In this document: in pieces, positions 1 through 10,523 of the stretch
Numbering within the stretch: the stretch's first letter is position 1
Layout of the letters: each line of letters begins with the position of its first letter
Source: Macrolepiota albuminosa
Lineage: Eukaryota; Basidiomycota; Agaricomycetes; Agaricales; Agaricaceae
Direction of reading: 5' to 3'
DNA length: 64,000 bases
NCBI GenBank assembly: GCA_027475525.1
Contig: JAMWFC010000031.1
Coordinates: forward strand, 372,001 to 436,000
The notes under the pieces: generated by a model
What the model saw: the letters and a program-made list of their open reading frames with translations, nothing else
The model's database searches: none
What the model was told of the DNA's origin: nothing
Position numbers and translations under genes: made by a program

Positions 1-412
1 AACTTCTCTCGGAACTTTATGAACCTTTCTCGAGGCAGTGCCTTAGTAAATATATCTGCCATCATCTCATGTGTGGATACAAATTCAAGTTTGATATTTT
101 GATGTTTGATTTGTTCCCTGATAAAGTGATACCGAATATCGATGTGTTTTGCACAGGTATGTAATACTGGATTCTGAGATAGTGCCATGCTCCCTGAGCT
201 GTCAGAAATGTATGATTGCAGCCAATGTTTGTGGGAAATTGAGTTCCTTTGACAGAGTTCTAAGCCATATGGCTTCATGTGTGGCATTTGAAGAAGCTAT
301 GTATTCAGCCTCGACAGTGGAAGTGGCAACAACTGGTTGTTTCTTGGATGACCAAGAGACAGAGCTTCCATTAATATCAAATTTCCAACCACTGATAAAT
401 TTTCACTTGTAC
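1..412 (-). pseudogene. pol: Ty1/Copia RNase H fragment (pol 3' part)
   Basis: Read on the minus strand, this encodes the end of a Copia polyprotein. Visible are the RNase H start (SWSSKKQPVVATST, then EAEY), the central block with EAIWLRTL, and the typical tail AKHIDIRYHFIREQ followed by EMMADIFTKALP. RNase H removes the RNA strand during reverse transcription. The fragment runs off the left edge of the window. It has in-frame stops and a solo LTR inserted at its upstream border, so it is dead. The same polyprotein continues upstream at 1192-1637 and, beyond the Gypsy-1 insertion, at 29586-31480. Copia identity is firm; the exact family is unknown. Confidence 0.88.
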
Positions 413-1191
413 TGTCACAACCTGTTACCCTGGCACACCATGCAAGCCCTGACATGCCACGACCTGGCATACCACATGAACCCTGACACCCTGCCCTCAT
501 TATCCAATCAAGCAACTGGTACCAGCACCTGCCCACAAGCTCTGGGCCCCACTGATCACCCCCAGCATTCAGCCCTACACCAACCAATGGGCCCTGACTG
601 ATTTCCCTGGTGCCACACCCATATCTGGACAATACACCATAAAGGACTTGCACTCAGACAATACACTGCTTGGGACTAACCACATGGAGCCTAGCCCCAG
701 AGCTAACCCAAACACCCCAGACCTTAGCCGCCAAAGGTATATAGCTGGTAGCCAGCAATCTATTACAGTAGTCTGATATTGCTATAACTCCTGCCTCTAT
801 ACTCTCTTGTCTATCTCGTATTACTTGCTCAATCTATTTTGTTACTCTTTCAAGTTTCCTGGTATACTAAGTCTCACTTTGATCTTCTCTTCATCTCCCA
901 GTCTCAGTCTCAGTCTCCCAGTCTTAGTCTCTTTCTCTGATCACTCCTCTATTGCCTCTTTGCCCTAACTGGCTCTGCTTCCCCCTTTGCCATATTCCAG
1001 ACTTAGCCTGGGATCCTACTCCACCATATCCTCAAACTCTGGCACCCCATGTACTCTCCAGAGCATCCTCATGCCTCACCCAAAACTCTGGAACCTGCCT
1101 CCCATTGCCTGGAGACATTCTGTAGACTTTGAGTCCACCTTGTAAGGACCTGCTTGTCTCTGGAAGCCCCTGTTATTAGCGGAACCTGACA
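413..1191 (+). mobile_element. Solo LTR (779 bp) inserted in the Copia RNase H
   Basis: The segment starts TGTCA and ends TGACA, a perfect 5 bp inverted terminus. It is flanked by TGTAC (408-412) and TGTAT (1192-1196), a 5 bp target duplication with one change. Removing it rejoins the Copia polyprotein from WSNVNWAQDT into the RNase H block. A TATA-like GGTATATAG near 736 suggests plus orientation. No internal coding DNA remains, which fits recombination between the two LTRs of a full element. The small ORFs inside have no recognisable domain. Confidence 0.75.
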
Positions 1192-1637
1192 TGTATGTGT
1201 CTTGTGCCCAGTTGACATTGCTCCATCCTACTAACTTTATTTCTTTAATATTAAGACCACTTAGTTTTAACACAAAATCCTTGGTTCTCTTTAGATATTG
1301 TAGGATTCTTTTACAGGTGGCCAGATGAGAGGTCTCAGATTTCCAGCAAATTGAGCTATTAGGTTCACTGCATACTGTATGTCAGGACATGTCTGAGTGG
1401 CATACAGAAGTGATCTGACTAGTGAGAGATAATCAATTCCATTTGTGTATTGAATATATTTATTAATTTTCTTGAAATTATCAGGAGATTGTGCCAAAGA
1501 TAAATTATGATTTGTTGAAATGAGTATTGATACCAGAGTAGACATGTCCATGTTAAATTGTTTGAGTATGGAGTTGATGTATAAGAATTGACTGAGGTAA
1601 ATGCATTAGTTGTTATGATCTTGAATTGCTCATATGC
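1192..1637 (-). pseudogene. pol: Ty1/Copia reverse transcriptase C-terminal fragment
   Basis: The minus-strand frame reads SILKQFNMDMSTLVSI, then YLSLVRSLLYATQTCPDIQYA and a hydrophobic block ending ILQYLK. This is the conserved Copia segment in which 'GSLMY..TRPDI.YAV' precedes RNase H. A few stops are present. At 1637 the frame stops abruptly at the Gypsy-1 LTR and resumes at 29586 with LGEIHYILGI. The joined sequence ILGI-stop-AIQDH matches the normal order of the domain, so the two pieces were once one gene. Confidence 0.85.
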
Positions 1638-1828
1638 TGTAACGGCCCAAACTTACATTATGATACCTATCTTCTTATTATGCGACGTAACGTTGCATTT
1701 ATACTAGTGTTTATAGTTATTTGGACTTTAGTTCTTTTTCTTGTGTTACATAGCTGAAATCGAGAGGCTAGTCTGATTCACTTGTGTGACTAAGGACTTA
1801 GAATTTCCACTATTGTAACTACGTTACA
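1638..1828 (+). repeat. Gypsy-1 5' LTR (191 bp)
   Basis: Starts TGTAACGGCCC and ends ACTACGTTACA. It matches 29395-29585 in length and almost base for base. Several differences are C/T or G/A changes at CpG sites, for example GCGACGTAACG in this copy against GTGATGTAACA in the other. Confidence 0.92.
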
Positions 1829-1958
1829 TTTTTTTGAATCTCCTGGTTCTCAGCTATCAGCTATTGGCACTCCGTCAAACTTGTTGAACTTTATCAGCTT
1901 CTCTGCTTCTTATACAGCCACTCTAAAAAATTTTTCTGTCAAGAATACTCGGTCCAAC

Positions 1959-4684
1959 ATGGTCGATCCTCGTGGAGATAAAGCACCTGACGTGTCCAGT
2001 CTGGACAGTGGACAGCATGGGGAAACAACAACAAAGTCGTCAACATACTTACCTCCATCCAAGCATGACAAGGGGCGAGAGCCCTCAACCTCGGTCACTA
2101 GTGAAGGGTTTGGAATGCCAGGGGGCCTATCTGTGAAGCGGATGAAGGGGATTCTGACCCTGGCCCCTGGAGGCAGCATTCCAGTAGCCATGTCAACTGG
2201 GGCCAAGGCGGGTCCAGCTGGACCCGAGCAGAAGCAGACAGTATCCTTTTGGGCAGCGGGGCCCAAGGACCAGGTGTTGGGGGCGCTGCAGTCTGAGGAG
2301 GTACGCCTAGGCACCGGAACAGTGGAAAGCTCGCCATTTCGTCTGGCCAAGGCAGAGCAAGTAGGGGGCGAAGGTAGGAAAATGCCCCCACATACAAGGT
2401 CAGGAGCACGCTATGGGGCATCTGTAGTGCGAGCAAGGTCTGTGTTGCATCATGAGGTATGCACCATGGTCAAAGGTGAGCCCGATGGGGAGGGCGATGT
2501 AGCTACATTGCAGGTGAAGGCTGAACAGGAAGGGGACGGTGTAGGTTGCTGAGCATACGTGGAGAATGCGTCCTCAGATGAGGAGGAGCAGGACAGGGTG
2601 TTGTCCACGCTCAGAGTGCAACTGAAGATTGTACTTGCGAAGTATCTGCAGGTGACAAAGAAAACGATGCAAGCACACCTGCAGCTGTATGTGGTAAAGC
2701 ACATCCAGATGATGAGGCGCTGCCAGCAGGCAGTGCCCCCTAAAGAGTCAGAAGGGTATGTCGAGCTGTTTGCTCAAATCTTTGAGCTTGAGTTGCAGCA
2801 GTACTTTGAGTGCAAGAGGATGAGGAGTAGTACGGCGTCTACTGCTACACTGACGAGCTCAGTGGGATATGACTCCCTGTGGTTCAATTGTACCCCAGCA
2901 ATAGAGGAGGCGATGGAACTGCTAGAGGTGCCCAAGAAGGCTAACGAGTCTCAGGAAGACTTTGTTCAGCGGTGTGCTGCTGCCAGCAGGCAGAGATACT
3001 CAACAGGGATGGATAATGAGGGGGAGTCAACAGTCAAAACATTGACACAGGATGTAGCAGGAGGTGTGAGAAGTGAGACAGGGGCAGAATACCACCCAGT
3101 ATAGAGTGAAGGAGTCTCAGACTCTGGGGAAGAAGCAGAGTCACCGCAGGTGCAGGTGGAGCAGCTGAGGCCAGTGAGGCCAGTGGAGCCGCAGCAGAAC
3201 CAGTGGGTGGCAATGGCTGATACTATGGCTGAGCGAGTCAACTTCCAGAGAATGAGGAACCAGGACCTCTGAGTTCAGGGGGGGTCACGGGTAGATGATC
3301 AAGGCATTGTGTTTGAAGGTGCTAATGGCGTGACGCCTGTGGATAACATGCGTCAGCAGTATGTGCAAGGGCAATGGGCCATGGGTGGCCCAAGGCACAA
3401 TAGCACCATGCACAGAGAGGTCAGAGGTGAGAGTTGCGAGTCGACCAGCCAGCAGGCAGCCAGTGGGCGACAGCAGGGGAGCAAGGCAGTGCAATCTGCT
3501 GTGCCTGAGGCATGAGAGAATACGCCTGGGATGAATGAGGCGGCTAGGGCACATAGGGAGAACATGCACAATTGGTTGATCTGCCTGGTGGATGATGCAC
3601 TGGGAGCATGTTTCAATTTTCCTGATGGGGTTAAGCCCTGTAAAGCAGAGGCAAAGACTATACGGTCTTATACTGGGGGTTACCGGTTCTCGCAGCTCAA
3701 GGACTGGGCCATTGACGTGTGCTATCATCTGGCGGCGTGCCGCTATGGGGGAGATGATATGGATCACAAGCGAGTGTTTGTTTTGCAGGAGTTTTTGGAA
3801 GGAGAGGCAAAGGCGTGGTATCGCCACCATATTCTGCATATGAATCGAACGGTCCAGGAGTGGATGTTTAAGGACGTCCTCATTGGACTGTAGAATCAGT
3901 TTGTAAGCCCATTGTTGACTATGCAGAATGCGCGTGAGGCCTTTTGGAAGGCACAGTATAGTGAGAAGACAGGCGTGCAAGGATTTTATGATGTGCTTCA
4001 GGAGCACACTCAGAATTTGGCTGTCTACTCAAATGAGTATACTATACGTGAGGCGTTCCTGGACAGATTGCCCTCGGAGATGAGGAGGTCACTGATCCAC
4101 AATGATAATTTGTCTCTGGAGATCAATACTGTGGATGAATTTTTGGTGTATGCTGTATGATACGAGCAGTCGCTGAAGACGGCAACGCACTATGAGCAGC
4201 GGACGATGAGGCGGCAGACACTTCAGCAGACAGCTGATAAAATTGGCACATTTGTGATGCAGCGAGCTGACCTGGTGTTGGGTAGCATCCCGCAGATTGT
4301 GGTTCATGATGATAGAAAGGGGAATAGGGCTGCCCAACAGGGAGGTGGAGATGAGAAGCCACAAGAAGATCGGGCCAAGAATGAGGGAAACGTGCAGGGC
4401 CAGGGCCAGCTGCATAAAGACGAGGGTGGAGGCCTGAGGGCAGGACTGAAGATCGTGAATAAGGCGAGAACACCTGGGGTCTAGTGATGCTTCAACTGTG
4501 GAGCGTGCAATCATTTTGCGAATTCTCCAAAGTGTCCTCAGTATAGGCCATGGGACAGTATGCAGCTTTGAGCTGCCCATATGGTGGATGGTGGTGATGA
4601 GGAGATGAGTGAGGCCAGCAGCGGGCTGGGAGGGGACTTGGTCACCAAATTGGCTGACAGTGAAGCGAGTGATGATGAATGCGC
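1959..4684 (+). pseudogene. gag: Gypsy-1 gag, one frame with many stop codons
   Basis: From the ATG at 1959 a single reading frame can be followed to the element A junction with stops only and no frame change. Stops lie at about 2550, 3102, 3270, 3513, 3891, 4158, 4482-4487 and 4569. Each can be explained by a transition from CGA, CAG or TGG. The capsid region (about 3530-4200) has the Gypsy pattern ending in a track such as AWYRHHILHMNRTVQEW. A zinc knuckle CFNCGACNHFANSPKC (about 4490-4537) has spacing CX2CX4HX6C instead of the usual HX4C. The frame continues after element A into the protease at 20757. Gag would package element RNA; this copy cannot. Confidence 0.82.
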
Positions 4685-5635
4685 TGATGGGACCCCATAC
4701 AGGTTAGGCGCATCAACGGCAGGCTCGGCACCGGCTCCGGAAACCTTGCCGCACTCGTTCCGAACTTAGCGCACGCGTTCTACCTATTTTAAGCCATTTC
4801 TGACGGCCGCGCACGGCAAGAAGCAGATCCAATCAGTGATAGCGCCGATCGGCAGACAGAATGACAACTGACAGATGGCATCAGTCACTGACGACAGCGC
4901 TTAGCGAGAAGCTTGATGATCTATCAAAAACTGACGGACAGCTTGGCGTTTGACCTTGGCGTCTGACACCGCTTAGCGTCTCGATTTGGCGCCTGACATC
5001 GCTTAGGTGCTCTGACGGACAGAAGGGTGATGGAGTGATGGTTTAGCTTCGCGATCTGTTGCCTGGCGTCGCTAAGGCTCTTGAATGGACGGTAGGGATC
5101 TGAAACCGTTGGAGCTACCCCTTTGAAATTTTCCAGTTTACCGCACTCTGGCGTCATTAGCCACTGGCGACGGCGAACTCATTGTAGTATAAAAGTACTT
5201 ACCGACTTGTACATAGGACGGAGGAGAACAATAGACCACAGTTTACTCCCCTTTCCTCAGTCTCCCTTACGCTCAAGAGCTCATTTACGCTACAGTCGGC
5301 AACGTCAAACTCATCGGCAGTTACAGACGCTCGCCAACACTCGACACACTCGCGCCTTGCAACTACGGCAGGCATTATCGACGCTTAGACTTCGCTAAGC
5401 TTACCGTGCTCTTGCCGCTTACCTTTGCCGTGTTCGCTTACCGCTCTTTCCTAGGCGCTTTACCTTAGCGCTTTACACTTGCCGACCCCGTTACCGACTT
5501 TTACCCTTTTTCACAGACGCGTTCTCTGGGACCTGCCCAGGACTCCTCATATCACTTATAGCGCGCCCAACGCACACTCTTGGTACGGTAACACTTTAGT
5601 TACATTTGTTATTGACCAAACTTTGGGCGTCATCA
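4685..5635 (+). repeat. Element A 5' LTR (951 bp) with TATA box
   Basis: Starts TGATGGGACC and ends GGGCGTCATCA. A clear TATAAAA lies at 5188-5194, so transcription should begin around 5210-5230. It is rich in the words CGCTAAG and TTAGCG. Four differences from the 3' LTR were found by eye, all transitions at CpG dinucleotides. Confidence 0.92.
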
Positions 5636-5638
5636 AAT

Positions 5639-5656
5639 TGGAGCCCACCGCGAGGG
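5639..5656 (+). other. Element A primer-binding site
   Basis: TGGAGCCCACCGCGAGGG starts three bases after the 5' LTR and begins with the TGG expected to pair with a tRNA CCA end. The same 18 bases occur in opposite orientation beside element B's 5' LTR (10503-10520). The implied tRNA has U at the discriminator position, which fits tRNA-Cys; that assignment is an inference. Confidence 0.8.
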
Positions 5657-6899
5657 ATCTCTAGGGCAGAATTCCGCCAGAAACCCGTCTCCAGCGTAGG
5701 CGCCGCCTGCTAGACCAGTCGGCAGAAGGCATAGCTCCTTCCCACCCATCAACCCCACAACCACCTGGTGCCTTACTGGGTCTCTCTCTAGCCCAGGAAC
5801 TACAGAACGCCACTGTAGACGCTTTTCCTGATCTCTTCCCGCACTCCCTCGATTATAGTGCCGACGACCCCTTAGCGTCGCCCTTTACCGTACCGCAACC
5901 AATCACCCCCATTACTCCGCTAACGCCCCTTTCACAACTCATTTCTCTTACCCCGTCGCCAATTTCTAGAACTCCTTCCCCACTACCGCTAACCGAACTC
6001 GCCAACACAGTCGCCATGGAACAACAAGTCCAGCGCATGCCGCCACGCAACCACTTCTCGGCACCGAAATGGGACGAGTCCAAGCCACGGGAGCTCTCCC
6101 AGTATTTCAAGGAGTTGGAGTATCTATTCAGAGATTGTAACATTACCGACCACACGCAGATGAAGGAGTACGCGGCAAGATACGTATCATATGACACGGC
6201 AGAAACGTGGACAGGTCTTACCGAGTTTGCTGCCTTTGTCCCTGCCGCACTGCCAGTTCCAGCCCAAGGCGCTTCGTATGAGGACTGGAAGACGGCAGTG
6301 ATCCAGTTGTACCCTGGCGCAGAGGAGGCTACCCGATACACGGTAAACGAGCTCCAGAAACTAGTTCAGGAATCTTTCGACAGTGGCACATCGTCGCTTG
6401 GCGCATTTTCCACGTATTACCGCGAGTTCCAGAAAATCGCTAGGTGGCTTCTGCAGAACGGCAAGCTCTACATTAACGAGGAACGTCGCCTATTTCAGCA
6501 AGGCATCCCGACGTCACTGTGGACTCGTATTGCTCGTCGCCTAGAGATAGTTCATCAGGCCCATCACCCTGATGAGCCCTATAACGTTGCCGACGTCTTT
6601 GAAGCCGGTAAATGGGTTCTCAAGGGAACGGACACTGGCGTTGGACTGCAGCGCGCTAGGACGAGCCCACCACCTGAGCGAACTAACGGTATCATTCCCA
6701 TCCCGCCTCCTGTTGCCGACTTCGTTAAGAAGGAGGAGCTCAATGCTGCCATTACCGCCGCTGTCGCTTCCGCTATGACACGTATCGAAACTATGATCAC
6801 GACCAACCTCACGGCTAACCGACCCACCAACGTACCCGCACCTGGCCCTTGCCACTTCTGTGGGGAAATTGGCCATACTATGACTAGAGGACGCTGCGC

Positions 6900-7884
6900 T
6901 GATGACGCCCAAATCGAGCTGGGCGCTGCGTGGACTATCACTAGTGCAGCTACTTAGCCGATATAGCTTTGGGCGTGCTAAGTGTGTGAGAGAGTCCCGG
7001 ACAGGTCCCAGAGAACACACGGTAGGCAAGAGGTTGGTGGCAAGGAAAGTGGGTAATTGGAGGCACTTGCGTATGGCTCCAAAACGTGGCTACAGTGCGC
7101 TAAAAGTCGCTAAGGGGGAGCGCTAAGAGCGTGGGAAAGTCGCTAAGGAAGGCGCTAAGAGGTGCGGGAAAGGGTCGCTAAGAGGCGCTAAGTGTTAGCA
7201 CCTAGAACGTGATAATAAAAGGATGAGATTGCTTAGCGGATCTAAGCACGAAAGCCAAGCCGTAGTTGCAAGGCGCTAGAGAGAGAGAGATATAGAAAAC
7301 TAGAGCAGAGTCCCCTTGCTTGACACGGTCAACAAGAGGTAGTCTGTTGCGTATGGAGACCAAAATGTTGGGATACGATCCCTACTGCCAAATTGATTCC
7401 CTGTACTACTAACAAAAAGTAGGTATTTATAGTAAAGAAAGTTAGCCGACGCTAAGAGGTTAAGCGCCGCTAGAGGGTGGTGAACTGATAAAAATGTAAG
7501 TAAATGTGGTGAATTGAATTGTATAGTAAAAAGGTCTATAATGATGCTGTCACGGAAATACTTCATCATTTCCCTTTGTAAGCGCTGCCACTGGCTAAGA
7601 GCATTATGCCGGATTGACTGATGCCAAGTGTCTGTGTAAATGTGTAGCCTCGGAGTGCAAGTGGCAAGGTGCGGCAAGGTGTCAATAGTGGTGCGAAGAA
7701 TAAGTGGTGCTATAAAAAGTGGTCTGAGAGTAATTGGAGTCTGTAGCTGCGAGTTATTAGTGTAAAAATATGAGAAAAATAGCGCTGGAAGCGCTAGAGC
7801 GTGGCGCTTCTGGTGGTACTAGTGGGCCTATATGAGGTGTGGGTATTGGTGCGATCTGTAGCCAGCCACGATGCAGGCTCATCA
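6900..7884 (-). repeat. Element B 3' LTR (985 bp)
   Basis: In plus-strand reading it starts TGATGACGCC and ends GGCTCATCA; in element orientation the ends are TGATGAG and GGCGTCATCA. Six CGCTAAG words fall within about 105 bp (7090-7195). This is the undisturbed length; the partner LTR is 77 bp longer. Confidence 0.9.
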
Positions 7885-8279
7885 TCTCCCCCCAACTAAA
7901 ATGCTGACTGTCCTCAGTCACTTTTTCCAAGGGTCGCTAGTCTGAAAGTCAGCAATTGAACAAGTAGTCGGCAAGAAGGGGAATGTAGGTGCTAAGGTGC
8001 GCTAGAAGCTGGCGATGTCGGCAAGGTATAGTGGTGCTAAAAACGTTAGAAACTCAGAGCTAAAATACGAAAAAGATCAAGAATAAACAAAAAGTATAAC
8101 AATGCATGCAAAAATGAAAGATAACTCAAGGGTCAAGTATGTAGCAAACTTGTAGTGATCTTGGCAACAAAATTCAGTATAGGTAGTGGCAAAGATTGTC
8201 TATGAACGTATAGTAAGAAAGCTAATAAAAAGATGACTCAAGAAAGATGACTTAGCAAAATATTGATGTTTTAGTACTT
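7885..8279 (-). other. Element B 3' untranslated region and polypurine tract
   Basis: Between the Gag stop and the 3' LTR no ORF is recognised. The plus-strand TCTCCCCCCAACT directly beside the LTR is a polypurine tract on the minus strand, the primer for plus-strand DNA synthesis. Element A has a very similar tract at 19788-19801, followed by its own LTR. Confidence 0.75.
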
Positions 8280-10355
8280 TCATCCATTTTCTGAAATAAT
8301 GTCGGCAAGCGCTGGTGTTAGCGCCTTATTTGGGGTTCCTAGTGGTCCTTTGGAGGCTATATGGGCGCTAAGAGTAGCGCTGCAAGGTGTGGTAGAGGTA
8401 CTATTGAGGAAACACGTAAAAACGTCGCCAGTAAATGCAAGTTCAGAGAGGTCGTAGTAGTAGTGATTATTGCCCAAGCTGAAAGCGCTAAAGGGAGCGC
8501 TAATGGTAGCGCCTGTATCATCAGAAGGTGCTAAGACAGTGCCTGTTGGTGCGCTTGAGCTGGGAGCTATACCGCAGAGTTCTTTAATTGTTGCTGTAAC
8601 TCGTGTTGTCATAATATGATCCGTCACTTGTTGAGGAGCTTCTAGCTCAAAAACTCGAAATGTCGCCAAGGAATTTGTCCCGAACTGCCTCTGAGGAGCG
8701 CTAAGAGCTGGCACTATGGGCTGGAGGTAGCTAGTAGGCAGGTGATTGCATGGTGGCAAGATAGGTGGCGCTAATGTCATGGTGCTAGAGTTTGCGTTAA
8801 CAAGAACTGAGTCTTCATAGAAGGTGCTAAGGGGTTCTGGAGAGGCGCTAGGGAATGCTGAGGAGGTGCTAGGTGGTGCGCTAAGGCCTGGTGGAGCGCT
8901 AGGGGGCAAACAGCTAGATTTAAAAGGTGCGCTAAGAGGAACACTAGAGCTGTCCTCAATGACAGCAAGATTGGTGGTAACGTCGGGAACTTCAGATTGA
9001 GCTTTCACAGGAGTGTCAAGAGAGGCGCTAGGAGGTTCTGGAGAGGCGCTAGGCAGTGCTGGAGGAGCGCTAGACAATGCGCTAAGAGGTACAGCAATGG
9101 AAGTGTTGACAATGGCTAAGTTAACGTTGGAGGTGCTCTGAGACTTGGATTGAGAAACCATGGATTGCGTCGCTACTGGTGCCCTAGATTTAGTGCTAAA
9201 GCTGGTGCTGGAGGTGCTAAGAGTGGCGCTAGACATTGGCGAGGGGGTGCTAAGGATTGGAGTAGTTTCTGGTGTGGCAATTTCTCCTCGTAATATTGCA
9301 AGTTCGTGTTCAATCTGAGCAATACGTTCCTGGCGTGATAGTCCTATAAACTCCTGCTGAGGGGGTTCCTTGGCGTCCTGATCAGGTCCAAAATAGTAAA
9401 TCTCCTCTATATATGCTTCTGATGGTGAGTCCTGGAGCTGGCTATTTGCTAATGTAGCAGCAAGCCAATTTTCAATTGGCAACATAGCAGTGGCGACGGC
9501 AGCATTGACCTGAGTTTCTAGGTCTTTATAGTCATCGGAAGCGCTAACATTTAGCGCTTGGGTTACTGTGGGAGTGCTAGGAAAACCTCCAGAATGAGTG
9601 CTAAAAGAGCTGGAGGTGCTAAGAGGATCGAAGGTGCTGGAGATGCTGGAGACGCTAAGGGGACTGAGAGTGCTGGCACTAGTAGCGGTACCAGTGAGTA
9701 CCCATTTGCCTGCTTTAAAGACCTGATCAATGTCATAGAGCTCATTGGGATGGTCCATCGGTAGGAGAATCTCTAGGCGACGTGCTATTTTTGTCCAAAA
9801 GGAGGTTGGAATACCCTGCTGAAATAAGCGACGTTCTTCATTTATATATAGTTTGCCATGTTGTCGGAGCCATTTAGAAATGCGTTGGAAGTCACGGTAA
9901 TAGGTAGAGAATGTGCTGAGAGTGTGCAGGCCAGTGGCAAAGGTGTCCTGTACTAGCTGCTGGAGGTCGCTAAGCCTATAACGGGTGGATTCTTCTGCGC
10001 CAGGATATAAATTGATTACTGCTGTCTTCCAATCTTGGTAGCTAGATTGGCCAGGTGCTAAGGGGTCTGGAGAAGCGCTAGACGCAGGTGCTAAGGTGGC
10101 AAATTCCGGTAAACCTGTCCAACATTCTGCGGTGTTGTAGGAGACATAACGGATAGCGTAATTCTTCATTTGGACATTGTCGGTAACACCACAATCACGG
10201 AAAAGGTGCTCTAGTTCTTGGAAGTACTGGGGTAACTCGCGTGGGTTGGCTTCATCCCATTTGGGTGCGGCAAAGTGATTCCGACTGGGCATATAAAGGA
10301 GCGGTGCTTGGCTCATAGTAGGAGTAGCAAGAGTACGCATGGGGATAATCGGCAA
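8280..10355 (-). CDS. gag: Element B Gag-like protein (691 aa)
   Basis: This intact ORF is a homologue of element A Gag: PSRNHFAAPKWDEANPRELP, YPGAEESTRYRLSDLQQLVQ and LYINEERRLFQQGIPTSFW align without gaps to A. The part after residue about 230 is rich in Ser, Thr, Ala and Pro. The zinc-knuckle segment of A is missing. Two later blocks that flank A's protease boundary are kept (EERIAxL-like SRQERIAQIEHELA, and KELCGIAPSS). The ORF stops before any DSG protease motif. It probably makes particles or helps package its own RNA, with enzymes supplied by A-type elements. The ATG at 10355 follows the primer-binding site by about 150 bp. Homology is clear; the packaging role is inferred. Confidence 0.85.
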   Translation of the reverse strand: MPIIPMRTLATPTMSQAPLLYMPSRNHFAAPKWDEANPRELPQYFQELEHLFRDCGVTDNVQMKNYAIRYVSYNTAECWTGLPEFATLAPASSASPDPLAPGQSSYQDWKTAVINLYPGAEESTRYRLSDLQQLVQDTFATGLHTLSTFSTYYRDFQRISKWLRQHGKLYINEERRLFQQGIPTSFWTKIARRLEILLPMDHPNELYDIDQVFKAGKWVLTGTATSASTLSPLSVSSISSTFDPLSTSSSFSTHSGGFPSTPTVTQALNVSASDDYKDLETQVNAAVATAMLPIENWLAATLANSQLQDSPSEAYIEEIYYFGPDQDAKEPPQQEFIGLSRQERIAQIEHELAILRGEIATPETTPILSTPSPMSSATLSTSSTSFSTKSRAPVATQSMVSQSKSQSTSNVNLAIVNTSIAVPLSALSSAPPALPSASPEPPSASLDTPVKAQSEVPDVTTNLAVIEDSSSVPLSAPFKSSCLPPSAPPGLSAPPSTSSAFPSASPEPLSTFYEDSVLVNANSSTMTLAPPILPPCNHLPTSYLQPIVPALSAPQRQFGTNSLATFRVFELEAPQQVTDHIMTTRVTATIKELCGIAPSSSAPTGTVLAPSDDTGATISAPFSAFSLGNNHYYYDLSELAFTGDVFTCFLNSTSTTPCSATLSAHIASKGPLGTPNKALTPALADIISENG

Positions 10356-10502
10356 GTAGTAGCCACGGCAAGTGGCAAGCGTATATCAAAAATGTTGTAA
10401 AGGGGGTGCAGCAAGGCACCAGGAAACTGTGGTAAGGTTGCCAACTGCGCTAGCAGCTAGCTACTCTAGAGGTGGGTTTCTGGCGAAATCTGTCCTAAGA
10501 TA

Positions 10503-10520
10503 CCCTCGCGGTGGGCTCCA
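10503..10520 (-). other. Element B primer-binding site
   Basis: Reverse complement of the element A site, identical over 18 bases, and three bases from the end of B's 5' LTR (10524). The shared site implies the same tRNA primer. Confidence 0.8.
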
Positions 10521-10523
10521 ATA

